Shown: positions 26,746 through 36,124, numbered from the stretch's first letter. The stretch: DNA of 64,000 nucleotides from Lutimonas halocynthiae (GCF_030409835.1 NZ_JAUFQO010000004.1:310001-374000), one strand, 5' to 3'. The notes: a model not told the origin generated them from the sequence alone. Numbers and translations are program-made.

Positions 26746-27449
26746 TGAATCAGGTGCTTTTTAAAGACCTTGGATCAATGGATTACAAGGACGCATGGGA
26801 TTATCAAAATGAGCTTTTTCAAGGCATTATTGATATCAAACTTTCCAATCGTAAAAAAGAAATAAAAGAACTTAGTTCTAATTATTTTCTTTTTACTGAG
26901 CATCCTCCGGTTTATACTTTAGGAAAAAGCGGCGATCTATCGAATCTCTTACTCAATGAGGAACAGCTAAAACAAAAAGGCATTTCCTTCTATAAATCCA
27001 ACCGAGGTGGAGATATTACTTTTCATGGTCCTGAGCAAATTGTTGGCTACCCAATTATCGACCTGGAAGAATTCAAACCTGATATAAGGTGGTATATGAG
27101 AAACCTCGAGGAAGTCATCATCCGAACTATTGCACACTACGGTTTAAAAGGAACAAGAAGTGATGGTGAAACAGGAGTCTGGCTGGATGTTGGAACACCT
27201 TTTGCTCGAAAAATTTGCGCCTTGGGTGTAAGAACTTCAAGATGGGTTACCATGCATGGCTTTGCGCTAAATGTAAATACGAATCTGGGTTATTTTGACC
27301 ATATTATCCCATGTGGCATAAGAGGCAAAGCGGTAACATCAATGGAGGCTGAACTCAACAAAAAGACGCCTACTCAAGAAGTGAAGCTACTTATAAACAA
27401 ATACTTTGAAGAAGTGTTCGAAGCCCAGCTAGTTGCTGATAAGTTTTAA
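26745..27449 (+). CDS. lipB: Octanoyl-[ACP]:protein N-octanoyltransferase LipB
   Basis: A 234-residue enzyme that moves octanoyl groups from acyl carrier protein to lipoyl domains of 2-oxoacid dehydrogenases and GcvH, the first step of lipoate synthesis. RGGDITFHGPEQIVGYP (87-103) is the family signature, Lys156 (ARKICALG) and Cys190 (HIIPCGI) are the catalytic dyad. Translation is coupled to yqaE. lipA is not in this window. Confidence 0.96.
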   Translation: MNQVLFKDLGSMDYKDAWDYQNELFQGIIDIKLSNRKKEIKELSSNYFLFTEHPPVYTLGKSGDLSNLLLNEEQLKQKGISFYKSNRGGDITFHGPEQIVGYPIIDLEEFKPDIRWYMRNLEEVIIRTIAHYGLKGTRSDGETGVWLDVGTPFARKICALGVRTSRWVTMHGFALNVNTNLGYFDHIIPCGIRGKAVTSMEAELNKKTPTQEVKLLINKYFEEVFEAQLVADKF

Positions 27450-27474
27450 TTCTTCTTAATTAGCGTAAAGACAA

Positions 27475-28527
27475 TTAATTTGTCTCCTCATTAAAATAAA
27501 CTTTGTAAAACTTCATTTTCTTTTCTTCGTCATATCCTAATTCGAGATATTCGGAGGATGCATCCGGAGCTTCTACATCCATCTTTATTTGAATATGCGT
27601 ATCCAATTTGATTTCAGTTTTTAGCTTTTGCTTTTGCTTTTTAAGTACAGAGTCAGACACATGAAATTGATTCCTGATCAATACTTCTTTATCCGTTTCG
27701 AATAGCTTCTTATAATCATCAAACAAGTTCTTTTGATCCTCATCTTCAAATACCTCATCTTTAAAGTCATGAATATTTACCGTATCATTCTCTTTCAGGT
27801 AATCAACTGTTTTGGCTAAAAAATGGCTTTGCTCCTGAGTGCTGTAATCAACCTTGAGCACTTCATCCCCAAAATCCTTACACATTTCGATATATGACTG
27901 GGTGTGGTTATTTTTATCATCGGCAAACTTTACATTCAGAAAATTCTTGATCCAATACTGGGCATCATAATTGTTATTGTCTACACTTAAAACAACCAAG
28001 CCTTCATCGTCCTGATAATTAACGATTAAACATCCTTTATCTATTTTTTTCGTACTGATTCCCTTTTGAACAATCACATCAAGGCTGTTACCTTCCATAT
28101 AGGTTTGGAAGAAATTGGTTTTACTTTCAATTTTAAATATTCCCAAAGCACTTGTTTGCACTTCGTTGTATTCAATACCATCAAAAAGCACGATTATAAC
28201 ATCTCCGGTTTTGATTTGTGCAGAGTTAGATTGTTCATATAAATGAAGCCCTATATTCTTTGCGGCTTCTAAAAAGAAGTCCTCTTCCTTGAACAGCTTT
28301 TGAGAGTAGCTATTAATCTCATTCAAGTTGATATCTGCATGATGATTAAATCTGAAGCTTTCTGTCAAATTTCCAAATGGCTTCAAAAGATAAGGCAACA
28401 TTAAATTATAACTGTCTTCATCAAAAACAACAGGAGATTCAGAAAAAACGTTTCTCGTATCATTGAATTTGTTACCAATTTTATGGATAATAAGCTTTGG
28501 AATACTGGCCTTGGATCTTTTAATCAT
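27475..28527 (-). CDS. Nucleoid-associated protein, NdpA/YejK family
   Basis: A 350-residue protein matching the 37-kDa nucleoid-associated family (PF04245). Conserved features are the N-terminal IPKLIIHKIGN, YNEVQTSALGIFKIESK in the middle, DEGLVVLSVDNNNYDAQYWIKNFLNVK, and a C-terminal IKLDTHIQIKM region. E. coli YejK localises to the nucleoid but its role is not settled. Converges on lipB with a 25-bp gap. Confidence 0.85.
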   Translation of the reverse strand: MIKRSKASIPKLIIHKIGNKFNDTRNVFSESPVVFDEDSYNLMLPYLLKPFGNLTESFRFNHHADINLNEINSYSQKLFKEEDFFLEAAKNIGLHLYEQSNSAQIKTGDVIIVLFDGIEYNEVQTSALGIFKIESKTNFFQTYMEGNSLDVIVQKGISTKKIDKGCLIVNYQDDEGLVVLSVDNNNYDAQYWIKNFLNVKFADDKNNHTQSYIEMCKDFGDEVLKVDYSTQEQSHFLAKTVDYLKENDTVNIHDFKDEVFEDEDQKNLFDDYKKLFETDKEVLIRNQFHVSDSVLKKQKQKLKTEIKLDTHIQIKMDVEAPDASSEYLELGYDEEKKMKFYKVYFNEETN

Positions 28528-28588
28528 TTCATCATTTTTTGGAGCTGCAATGATACAACTTTAGATAATTTTATTGGGAAACATAGGT

Positions 28589-28637
28589 AAAAAAATCTCA
28601 CATACATTTAACCATTGACAGCGTTTGTATGTGAGAT
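28589..28637 (-). terminator. Intrinsic terminator of the chagasin-like gene
   Basis: A 12-bp stem (ATCTCACATACA, 28595-28606, with TGTATGTGAGAT, 28626-28637) and 19-base loop; on the minus strand it is followed by seven Ts. It lies 62 bases after the stop of the gene at 28700. Confidence 0.8.
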
Positions 28638-28699
28638 CAAATTTAATTGGAGACTTAAATTTACAAAATAAAAGTCTGTTATTTATAATTTTGAAGGGT

Positions 28700-29044
28700 C
28701 TATTTCACTTTGACTAAAAAAGTTTTTCGTTCGTCTCCATCAGCATCCTCCCAAGGTCGTTTGTAAACCATAATCAGTTCCTGTTCTCCTTTTCTTTTCG
28801 CCCTGAACTCCCAGATCTCGTTACCTCCTGAGCCAGTTATGGCTTTATCTTTTAAAACATAGTCTACATAAATAGAGTCGATGATTTTGGCTTCGCTTTT
28901 ATTCTCCCAATGCCAGGAATAACCGGTAGACCGGTTTGATTTTAAAATCACCTTGAATACTTCTCCTGTGCGAACGCTCATCACGCTGCTTTGAAATGAC
29001 AATAGTATTATACATGTACAAGCTACTAAGATTCTGTGCTTCAT
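28700..29044 (-). CDS. Chagasin-like cysteine protease inhibitor (I42)
   Basis: A 114-residue exported protein starting at MKHRILVACTC (an ATG six codons upstream is possible), with a signal peptide ending near FQSSVMS. The three inhibitor loops of the chagasin/ICP family are all visible: RSTGYSWHW (loop TGYSW), the glycine-rich TGSGGNEIWEF, and YKRPWED (RPWE). Family members block papain-type cysteine proteases. No such protease is encoded nearby, so it may protect against foreign enzymes or control the cell's own exported protease. It precedes its own terminator and follows rnhB by 58 bp. Confidence 0.87.
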   Translation of the reverse strand: MKHRILVACTCIILLSFQSSVMSVRTGEVFKVILKSNRSTGYSWHWENKSEAKIIDSIYVDYVLKDKAITGSGGNEIWEFRAKRKGEQELIMVYKRPWEDADGDERKTFLVKVK

Positions 29045-29102
29045 ATTAATCAAAGTTTTCACTAAAGATAATCAATCCCAGAAAATGCTTCATTTTAAAT
29101 TT

Positions 29103-29702
29103 TCACAAGTCAAACTTCAATTGGTCTGGAAGTAACTTAAAGCTAAGACGATGGTGAATCGTTGGACCCGATTCTTTTATTGCACTTCTGTGTTCCTTGG
29201 TGGGATACCCTTTGTTTCTTGCCCAGTTATAGCTTGGAAATTCAAGATGCAATTTTTCCATATAATCATCTCTATATGTCTTTGCCAGTATTGATGCCGC
29301 AGCAATACTAAGGTATTTTGCATCTCCTTTTACGATAGTCTGATGTGGAATCTCCTGGTAGTTTTTAAACCTGTTTCCATCTACTATGATAAATTCGGGC
29401 CTCAATTTAAGTTCATCCAATGATTTATGCATGGCAAGTATTGACGCATTCAAGATATTTATTTCATCTATTTCTTGCTGATAAACAAAAGAAACTCCGA
29501 ACGATAAAGCTTCTTTTTCAATAATCGGTCTTAGTAATTGTCTTTTTTTTTCTGAAAGTTGTTTGGAATCAGTCAACATTCCATGTTTGAAATCAGGAGG
29601 CAGTATAACCGCTGCCGCTACTACAGGCCCCGATAAACAACCCCGACCAGCCTCATCTGTTCCGGCTTCTAATTGATAGGAAGAATACTTAAGTGCTAAC
29701 AT
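29103..29702 (-). CDS. rnhB: Ribonuclease HII
   Basis: A 199-residue RNase HII started at [10 protein letters not shown]; 16 further codons in frame upstream would run across its -7 box. It removes RNA, including single ribonucleotides, from RNA-DNA hybrids. Motifs: [19 protein letters not shown] with Asp16 and Glu17, [37 protein letters not shown] with the third and fourth carboxylates, and the C-terminal [11 protein letters not shown]. Confidence 0.96.
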   Translation of the reverse strand: MLALKYSSYQLEAGTDEAGRGCLSGPVVAAAVILPPDFKHGMLTDSKQLSEKKRQLLRPIIEKEALSFGVSFVYQQEIDEINILNASILAMHKSLDELKLRPEFIIVDGNRFKNYQEIPHQTIVKGDAKYLSIAAASILAKTYRDDYMEKLHLEFPSYNWARNKGYPTKEHRSAIKESGPTIHHRLSFKLLPDQLKFDL

Positions 29703-29717
29703 AAAATGATCACTTTT

Positions 29718-29751
29718 CAAAAATAAGGAACGCCAAGCAATTTGGGTCAAA
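29718..29751 (-). promoter_or_regulatory. Promoter of rnhB
   Basis: On the minus strand TTTG (29748-29751), 22 bases, then TATTTTTG (29718-29725), close to the Bacteroidota consensus. It ends 16 bases before the chosen ATG and argues against the longer reading frame. Confidence 0.5.
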
Positions 29752-29769
29752 TAATATGCTCAAAAATTT

Positions 29770-29777
29770 TACCTTTG
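29770..29777 (+). promoter_or_regulatory. -7 box of the porin gene
   Basis: TACCTTTG fits TAnnTTTG, 19 bases before the ATG. A TTTG at 29741-29744 is 25 bases away, slightly too far for the usual -33 spacing. Confidence 0.45.
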
Positions 29778-29796
29778 TCATCAATTAAAATAATCC

Positions 29797-31767
29797 ATGC
29801 TAAGGAAACTCTCCATTTTATTTTTATTGTTTATTTCAGCCATAGGTTCGGCCCAGATCAATGATGGTCAGCTCAATACTTTAGACAATAGATATGTTGA
29901 TGAATATGGTGATACTGCTAAGATCTATACTGATGAAGTTGAGATCGAATTAAGCGACAAGACCTATAACCGGGATTATAAAATAATAGATTTTGAATTA
30001 GACACCACTTTTGTTGACACGACGCTCAGCATGAAAAAATATTATAACTTTAATGTTGAAAGAAAAGATGCATTTGAATTGATGTCTTTCCATAATCCCG
30101 GACAGTCTTACAATTCCCTTGCCTATACCTTCGATAACAATAGCACCTACCCAAAAATTGGAGCAAGGGCCCAGCACTATAATTACTACGAAGTAGAGGA
30201 TATTAAATATTACAGCGTTCCCACACCTACAACTGAATTAATGTGGTCAACAGTATTGGAACAGGGGCATTTACTTGATGCCATGTTTACTTTTAATATG
30301 TCCAAACAATTCAATGCCTCACTTAGCTTTAAAAGTATTCGCTCACTTGGTAAATACAGACATGCCCTGAGTGACCACGGTTCAGCGCGGATCACGATGA
30401 GTTATCACACAAAAAATAAAAGGTATTTTATTCGTGGCCACCTCGTTGCTCAAGATATAAATAATGAGCAAAATGGTGGGCTAACTGATGAATCTGTTGG
30501 TTATTTTGAAGCTGCAGATCCAAATTTCAAGGATAGGGCCAGACTTGAGACAAATTTCACGGACGCTCAGAATTCTATTAGAGGAAACCGTTATTATTTT
30601 GATCATTTTTATGTGCTATGGGACAAAAAAGATAGCTTAAAATCAATTCCTTCAGATCTAAAAATTGGACATCAGTTTAATTTTGAAAGAAAGCATTATG
30701 AATACGAACAGGATAATGCCAATATCATCTTCGGTCCGGCATTTAAAAGTGACATCTATGATGACGCCAAGTATTCTAAATTATATAACGAGGCTTATAT
30801 TTCTTTGAACTCTCCTATTACTTTAGGTGAAGTAAGATTCAAAGTGAATAACTATCTATATAATTACAGCTACAACAGTATTGTGATTACAGAAGATGGC
30901 GTTATTGATTCAAAACTTGAAGGAAATAGTTTTGCAGTGGGTGGTGAATGGCATACGAAATTCAAGAAGTTTAATCTTGATGTCGACGCTTCTCAGGTTG
31001 TTTCAGGGAACCTGACAGGATATGCCTATTCAGCTATGGCAAGTTTTAAGACTGATAGTACTTTTATCGCTAGTGGGAGGGTCTTTAGCAACAGTCGAGC
31101 TCCCAATTTTAATTTTTTACTTAACCAAAGTGACTACAAAAGATACAATTGGCAAAATGATTTCAAGAATGAGGAGGTCACTGGAATAGATGTCGTCTTT
31201 GATTCTGACAAATGGATATTTGCTGCAGCGCACCTGACCAATATTGACAATTTTACTTATTTTGATCTTGATGATAATACCGGCCAGACGGCTCCAAAAC
31301 AAGCTTCGGCATCTGTGAATTACTTTAAAGTTAAACTAAGTAAGGAAATCAGGTTTGGAAAATTTGCACTTGACAATCAATTTATTTATCAAAAAGTAAC
31401 CAATGGCGAAGATGTTCTAAGAGTTCCTGATTTTATAACACGAAACACTTTTTACTACGCAAATCACATATTTAAAGGAAAACCGCTATACCTTGAAGCA
31501 GGTGTAACCTTTAGTTATTTCAGTAAATATTTGATGAATAGTTACAACCCTTTAATATCGGAATTCTATTTACAAAACGATAGAGAATATGGTGGTTTCC
31601 CCCTATTGGATTTCTTTGTTAATTTTAAAGTAAAGACCATGAGAGTCTTTTTCAAACTAGAGCATTTTAATTCTGGTTTTAGCGAGAATAATTACTATTC
31701 AGCTCCTACATACCCTTACAGGGATTTTGTAATCAGGTTTGGGCTTGTATGGAACTTCTTCATATAA
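29797..31767 (+). CDS. Putative outer membrane porin (Bacteroidota type)
   Basis: A 656-residue protein with signal peptide MLRKLSILFLLFISAIGSAQ. From about residue 100 it consists of regularly alternating amphipathic beta-strands (HALSDHGSARITMSYHTKN, YFIRGHLVAQ, LKIGHQFNFERKHYEYEQ, YLEAGVTFSYFSKYL) and ends with the aromatic FVIRFGLVWNFFI, a typical outer membrane barrel C-terminus. The pattern matches the Porin_10 putative porin family, almost confined to Bacteroidota. Substrate unknown. Divergent from rnhB. Confidence 0.82.
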   Translation: MLRKLSILFLLFISAIGSAQINDGQLNTLDNRYVDEYGDTAKIYTDEVEIELSDKTYNRDYKIIDFELDTTFVDTTLSMKKYYNFNVERKDAFELMSFHNPGQSYNSLAYTFDNNSTYPKIGARAQHYNYYEVEDIKYYSVPTPTTELMWSTVLEQGHLLDAMFTFNMSKQFNASLSFKSIRSLGKYRHALSDHGSARITMSYHTKNKRYFIRGHLVAQDINNEQNGGLTDESVGYFEAADPNFKDRARLETNFTDAQNSIRGNRYYFDHFYVLWDKKDSLKSIPSDLKIGHQFNFERKHYEYEQDNANIIFGPAFKSDIYDDAKYSKLYNEAYISLNSPITLGEVRFKVNNYLYNYSYNSIVITEDGVIDSKLEGNSFAVGGEWHTKFKKFNLDVDASQVVSGNLTGYAYSAMASFKTDSTFIASGRVFSNSRAPNFNFLLNQSDYKRYNWQNDFKNEEVTGIDVVFDSDKWIFAAAHLTNIDNFTYFDLDDNTGQTAPKQASASVNYFKVKLSKEIRFGKFALDNQFIYQKVTNGEDVLRVPDFITRNTFYYANHIFKGKPLYLEAGVTFSYFSKYLMNSYNPLISEFYLQNDREYGGFPLLDFFVNFKVKTMRVFFKLEHFNSGFSENNYYSAPTYPYRDFVIRFGLVWNFFI

Positions 31768-31814
31768 AATGAATGTTTCCATCTCCTTGACTAATTGACT
31801 TATCCAACGATATT

Positions 31815-33374
31815 ATGCAAAAAGAATTTCAAATACAGGTTACTCCCGAAACTGCTCATAACCAAGAATTATTACATGCTTTTATTTCGAAGGAATATAG
31901 CATCCCTAAAAAGGATCTTCAACATATAGAGATTTTAAAGCGATCAATCGATGCAAGGCAGAAGACCATAAAGATTAACCTTAAGGTTTCGGCTTATATC
32001 AATGAGAATCCTGTTTTTACTACTGTAGAATTACCTGATTATGATGATGTGAGCAAAGCCCAGGAAGTAATCGTAATTGGAGCAGGCCCCGCTGGTTTGT
32101 TTGCCGCCTTAAAACTGATCGAACAAGGACTAAAGCCTATTGTACTGGAAAGAGGAAAAGATGTAAGAGAACGCCGACGAGATCTTGCCGCCATCACGAA
32201 ACACCATTTGGTTAATGAAGATTCCAATTATTGCTTTGGTGAAGGAGGTGCCGGTACCTATTCTGATGGAAAATTGTATACACGTTCTAAAAAAAGAGGT
32301 GATGTTAATAGAATTCTTGATCTGTTAATTGCGCACGGAGCAAACAAAGACATCGCAGTAAATGCGCATCCTCATATCGGAACTAATAAATTACCAAAAA
32401 TCATTCAAGCGATTCGAGAAACGATTATTAGTTATGGAGGTCAAATTCTGTTTAACACAAGGGTAACAGACTTTTCTATAAAGAATCAGGAAATCCAGGG
32501 AGTCGTTACCCAAAGTGGAGACCGTATTGCATCGAACAAAGTGATTTTAGCAACTGGGCATTCTGCCCGAGATATTTTTGAATTACTTTATAAAAAGGAG
32601 ATTTATATTGAAGCCAAACCTTTTGCACTAGGGGTTCGCGTAGAGCATTCACAACAGCTCATCGATCAGATCCAATACCATTGCCCCAGCCGAGGAGAAT
32701 ACCTGCCACCTGCCCCTTATAGTGTTGTAAAACAAGTAAACAATCGAGGTGTTTATTCTTTCTGCATGTGTCCGGGAGGCGTGATTGCACCATGTGCAAC
32801 AGCTCCAGGCGAGGTCGTAACCAATGGCTGGTCTCCTAGCAAACGAGATCAACCCACTTCGAATTCAGGAATCGTTGTTTCTTTAGATTTAAAAGACTTT
32901 GAGCCCTATAAAGAATTTGGTCCTTTAAGCGGACTTGCATTTCAAAAAGAAATAGAACAAAATGCATGGAAACTTGGGGGCATGACCCAAAAAGTTCCTG
33001 CGCAAAGATTAGTAGATTTTACCCAAGGAAAATTATCCGTAGATATTCCTAAAACTTCTTATCAACCCGGAACAACGAGTGTCGAACTAGGATCTTTACT
33101 ACCCAATTTCATACATAATACACTTCAGGAAGGGTTTAAACAATTTGACAAATCCATGAAAGGTTACTTGACAAACGAAGCAGTGGTTCACGCCCCTGAA
33201 TCAAGAACCTCCTCTCCGGTTAGAATTCCAAGAGACAACAAAACACTTGAGCATGTTCAGATAAAAGGGCTTTACCCATGCGGTGAAGGAGCTGGCTATG
33301 CCGGGGGTATCATTTCAGCTGCTATCGATGGTGAAAAATGCGCCGTGCAAGTGAAGGCATCGCTTGTGAGGTGA
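31815..33374 (+). CDS. FAD-dependent dehydrogenase, COG2509 type
   Basis: A 519-residue flavoprotein. An N-terminal domain of about 80 residues (HAFISKEYSIPKKDLQHIEILKRSIDARQK) precedes the FAD-binding motif VIGAGPAGLFAALKL, followed by LERGKDVRERRRD and FGEGGAGTYSDGKLYTR, a signature of this uncharacterised family. FCMCPGGVIAPC and LYPCGEGAGYAGGIISAAIDG complete the FAD site. The reaction is unknown. The last codons (LVR) and TGA stop are inside a GTGA-family tandem repeat. Confidence 0.88.
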   Translation: MQKEFQIQVTPETAHNQELLHAFISKEYSIPKKDLQHIEILKRSIDARQKTIKINLKVSAYINENPVFTTVELPDYDDVSKAQEVIVIGAGPAGLFAALKLIEQGLKPIVLERGKDVRERRRDLAAITKHHLVNEDSNYCFGEGGAGTYSDGKLYTRSKKRGDVNRILDLLIAHGANKDIAVNAHPHIGTNKLPKIIQAIRETIISYGGQILFNTRVTDFSIKNQEIQGVVTQSGDRIASNKVILATGHSARDIFELLYKKEIYIEAKPFALGVRVEHSQQLIDQIQYHCPSRGEYLPPAPYSVVKQVNNRGVYSFCMCPGGVIAPCATAPGEVVTNGWSPSKRDQPTSNSGIVVSLDLKDFEPYKEFGPLSGLAFQKEIEQNAWKLGGMTQKVPAQRLVDFTQGKLSVDIPKTSYQPGTTSVELGSLLPNFIHNTLQEGFKQFDKSMKGYLTNEAVVHAPESRTSSPVRIPRDNKTLEHVQIKGLYPCGEGAGYAGGIISAAIDGEKCAVQVKASLVR

Positions 33375-33419
33375 TCGGAAGTGAGGTGATCGGAAGTGAG
33401 GTGATGGGGAGTGACCCCC
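33366..33419 (+). repeat. Tandem 15-bp GTGA-family repeat at a gene end
   Basis: Two identical copies of GTGAGGTGATCGGAA (33366-33380, 33381-33395), a third with three changes (33396-33410, GTGAGGTGATGGGGA) and a partial GTGACCCCC. The stop codon of the COG2509 gene (33372-33374) is in the first copy. It fills most of the gap between two convergent genes. The same unit is found inverted at 1079-1132. Confidence 0.85.
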
Positions 33420-33434
33420 TCAGTTACATTTAAA

Positions 33435-34892
33435 TTATACGGTTTCTTTCGTTGAAAGTTGTTTGATTTTTATTTGAAAACCTGCAAATAGAAGTGTCAT
33501 AAATGGGCTTAACCAATTAAAAATGGCATAAATAAAATAGTCGTACACGCTTACTCCTAACACACCTGACTGATAGGCACCACATGTATTCCAAGGTACT
33601 AAAACAGAGGTCACTGTACCTGAATCTTCCAGCGTTCTACTCAAATTTTCTGGTGCAAGATTTCTATCCTCATAGGCTTTTTTAAACATCTTTCCGGGAA
33701 CTACCAAAGCCAGATATTGATCAGAGGCTGTTACATTTAAAGCAAGACAGGTTGCTACTGTGCTGGCAAATAAACCAAAAACTGTATGTGCCATTTTCAA
33801 TAAGGCTTCACTAATAGTTGATAGGGCACCTATGGCATCCATAACACCTCCAAAAACCATCGCACAAATAATGAGCCAAATGGTACCTAACATACCGTAC
33901 ATCCCTCCTGATGAGAAGAGATCATTTAATTCAGTATTACTGGTCTCTATTGAAGTATCTACAGTAATCGCATTCATAATGCCTTGATAAGCCGCTTTAA
34001 AATCCAATTGCTCAGCCCCTGCCACTTGCATCACAACTTCAGGTTGAAAAATAATGGCAAAAGCACCACCCAACAATGTTCCTATAAGCAAAGCAATCAA
34101 AGGTTGCGTTTTTCGAATAATCAATAAAATTACAGCAGCAGGTACTAGAAACAACCATCCACTAATATTAAATGATTCTCCTATAGAAGTTAAAATAGCT
34201 TCAGTATCTGCTGTTCCGGTTGTGTCAAAAGTAAATCCTAAAATAATAAAGACCACTAATGTGACTGAAATTGTTGGCACAGTAGTATAAGCCATATAAC
34301 GGATATGGGTAAAAAGATCTGTACCCGCCATAGCAGGCGCTAAATTGGTCGTATCAGATAAAGGAGACATCTTATCTCCAAAATAAGCACCGGAAAGAAC
34401 TGCTCCCGCTACCATACCTAATGGAATGCCTAAAGCTCCACCTATCCCAATCAAGGCAATTCCCACCGTAGCTGAAGTAGTCCAGGAACTTCCTGTAGCT
34501 ATTGAGATCACTGCGCAAATAACAACTGTTGCTGGCAAAAAAATGGTTGGATTCAATAATTTTAGTCCGTAAAAGATCATCGTTGGGATCACTCCGCTTA
34601 TCAACCAGGTTCCTGCCAAAGCACCAACAAAAAGCAAAATTAGCAAAGCGCCAGTTGTTGATTTTATATTATTGGCCACCTCCTCTATCATCTTCTTATA
34701 GGTAACCTTATTTAAAAAACCAACAATTGCTGCCACTGCTCCCCCCAATAAAAGAATGAATTGATTGGATCCACTTAATGCGTCATCACCATATACAAAC
34801 ACGTTGTAGGCTAGCATGCCCACCAACACTAATACAGGTAAAAGAGCCTCGTAAATATTTAGTTCTTTATTCCTAATAATCTTATCATCCAT
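33435..34892 (-). CDS. nhaC: Na+/H+ antiporter NhaC
   Basis: A 485-residue inner membrane protein with about 11-12 helices that exchanges sodium for protons. The NhaC family signature is seen in SIATGSSWTTSATVGIALIGIGGALG and GAYFGDKMSPLSDTTNLAPA, and SGTVTSVLVPWNTCGAYQSGVLG near the C-terminus. It is a single-gene unit. A second antiporter of a different family, NhaD, is encoded at 52 kb. Confidence 0.93.
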   Translation of the reverse strand: MDDKIIRNKELNIYEALLPVLVLVGMLAYNVFVYGDDALSGSNQFILLLGGAVAAIVGFLNKVTYKKMIEEVANNIKSTTGALLILLFVGALAGTWLISGVIPTMIFYGLKLLNPTIFLPATVVICAVISIATGSSWTTSATVGIALIGIGGALGIPLGMVAGAVLSGAYFGDKMSPLSDTTNLAPAMAGTDLFTHIRYMAYTTVPTISVTLVVFIILGFTFDTTGTADTEAILTSIGESFNISGWLFLVPAAVILLIIRKTQPLIALLIGTLLGGAFAIIFQPEVVMQVAGAEQLDFKAAYQGIMNAITVDTSIETSNTELNDLFSSGGMYGMLGTIWLIICAMVFGGVMDAIGALSTISEALLKMAHTVFGLFASTVATCLALNVTASDQYLALVVPGKMFKKAYEDRNLAPENLSRTLEDSGTVTSVLVPWNTCGAYQSGVLGVSVYDYFIYAIFNWLSPFMTLLFAGFQIKIKQLSTKETV

Positions 34893-34992
34893 AAAAAAGT
34901 CAATTGATTTTGTAATGTTACATAAAAACTACGACAATAGGAAACCCTTATAATTTTCATATTTTCACAAATTAACCCTAAAACTATCAACC

Positions 34993-35562
34993 ATGAAAAA
35001 ATCAATTACTTATTTTTTACTTGGAGCATTAACCGTTGGATTATTTGCTTTTGTATCGAATAAAAAAGAAGAAAAAAAAGGATTTCACGATTCTTTTACT
35101 GACGTTCTTAAAAGTGCTAAGACTTATACACTTGAAGTAGCTGAAAACATGCCCGCTGAAGATTACACATTCAAGCCTCATGATTCAGTAAGAACTTTTG
35201 GAGAACAAATGGCGCATATTGCCTTATCATCAAAATTGATGAACACCATGTTTATCAAAGGAGAAAAAGTTGATTTCAACCCTGCTGAGGGTGCTAAACT
35301 TGAAAAATCTGTTGGCGCTTCTAAGGAGGATTGTATTAAACTACTCAATGAGAATTTTGATGAAATAATTGCAACAATTGAATCAATGAGTGATGAAGAT
35401 CTACAGGCAACTTTTGTTTTTGGCTTTGCACCAAACAAACCAGAACTGACAAAAGAGCAAGGTTTTATATTCATTAGAGACCATATTACCCATCATAGAG
35501 GACAGGCGATCACAACCCTGCGAATTAAAGGCCACGATGCTCCGCCTTATAGACCATTTTAA
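34993..35562 (+). CDS. DinB family protein, membrane anchored
   Basis: A 189-residue four-helix-bundle protein of the DinB_2 type with a signal or anchor segment at 4-22 (ITYFLLGALTVGLFAFV). The metal-binding histidines of the family correspond to HIALSS (about 76) and the HITHHRGQ segment (about 163-168). DinB-like proteins include thiol-dependent transferases; the exported form is common in Bacteroidota and uncharacterised. Followed by its own terminator. Confidence 0.85.
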   Translation: MKKSITYFLLGALTVGLFAFVSNKKEEKKGFHDSFTDVLKSAKTYTLEVAENMPAEDYTFKPHDSVRTFGEQMAHIALSSKLMNTMFIKGEKVDFNPAEGAKLEKSVGASKEDCIKLLNENFDEIIATIESMSDEDLQATFVFGFAPNKPELTKEQGFIFIRDHITHHRGQAITTLRIKGHDAPPYRPF

Positions 35563-35583
35563 TCCCTTTTTTTAAGATTTAGG

Positions 35584-35613
35584 CCGTTCTTCAAAAAAAG
35601 AACGGTTTTTTTT
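35584..35613 (+). terminator. Intrinsic terminator after the DinB-like gene
   Basis: An 8-bp stem (CCGTTCTT with AAGAACGG), CAAAAA loop and eight Ts, 21 bases after the stop. Confidence 0.9.
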
Positions 35614-35722
35614 ATCGCGAAAAACCCCTAAAACACTGAAATCTTGAAGAAATATTGCTTTTTTTCTATTCTTTACGCAACCCCTTAGTTAAAATACCAT
35701 CTTTAAAACAAATCCCCCACCT

Positions 35723-36040
35723 ATGAAACTTGAATATTCTATATTGGAGCATTTGAGTAATAACGATAATGGCAAGTTTGTCGATATTACTTTTATCGAA
35801 GACGATTATGCCTCTTTAATGAGTAAATTAAACGAATTAAAGGGAAAAAACATGATCTTGGTTGACAAGAATAGCGGAAGAGATTTCGAAGCCTTTGGAA
35901 TAGGTAATGATAGAAAGAAGGCAATCAAGGCAAAAATTAAAATGAATGGAAGAATTTATTTTCATTCATTGAAAGTTAAAAATTTAGGCAAATCAAAGGA
36001 AGAAAGAAAAAGCCCTTGGAGCCTTAGTTATTTTTTTTAG
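35723..36040 (+). CDS. Small cytoplasmic protein of unknown function
   Basis: A 105-residue basic protein with no recognised family. The first half (SILEHLSNNDNGKFVDITFIEDDYASLMSKLNEL split into helix-strand-helix) could form a winged-helix-like fold. The tail is Lys-rich (LGKSKEERKSPWSLSYFF). Own terminator follows at 36098, so it is a single-gene unit between the DinB-like and peptidase genes. Confidence 0.65.
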   Translation: MKLEYSILEHLSNNDNGKFVDITFIEDDYASLMSKLNELKGKNMILVDKNSGRDFEAFGIGNDRKKAIKAKIKMNGRIYFHSLKVKNLGKSKEERKSPWSLSYFF

Positions 36041-36097
36041 CTTTTAAAACAAAGATGACATAACATTTACTCAAGATTAATCTTAGGATTATAGATC

Positions 36098-36124
36098 GGG
36101 TTTGATTTATCAAACCCTTTTTTT
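36098..36124 (+). terminator. Intrinsic terminator
   Basis: An 8-bp stem GGGTTTGA/TCAAACCC with TTTA loop and seven Ts, 57 bases after the stop of the small protein gene. The remaining 200 bp before the peptidase gene are AT-rich without a clear promoter match. Confidence 0.88.

Noticed and set aside
33366-33419. Tandem repeat as a possible CRISPR array
   Set aside because: Units follow each other without spacers, are only 15 bp long, and no cas gene is present.
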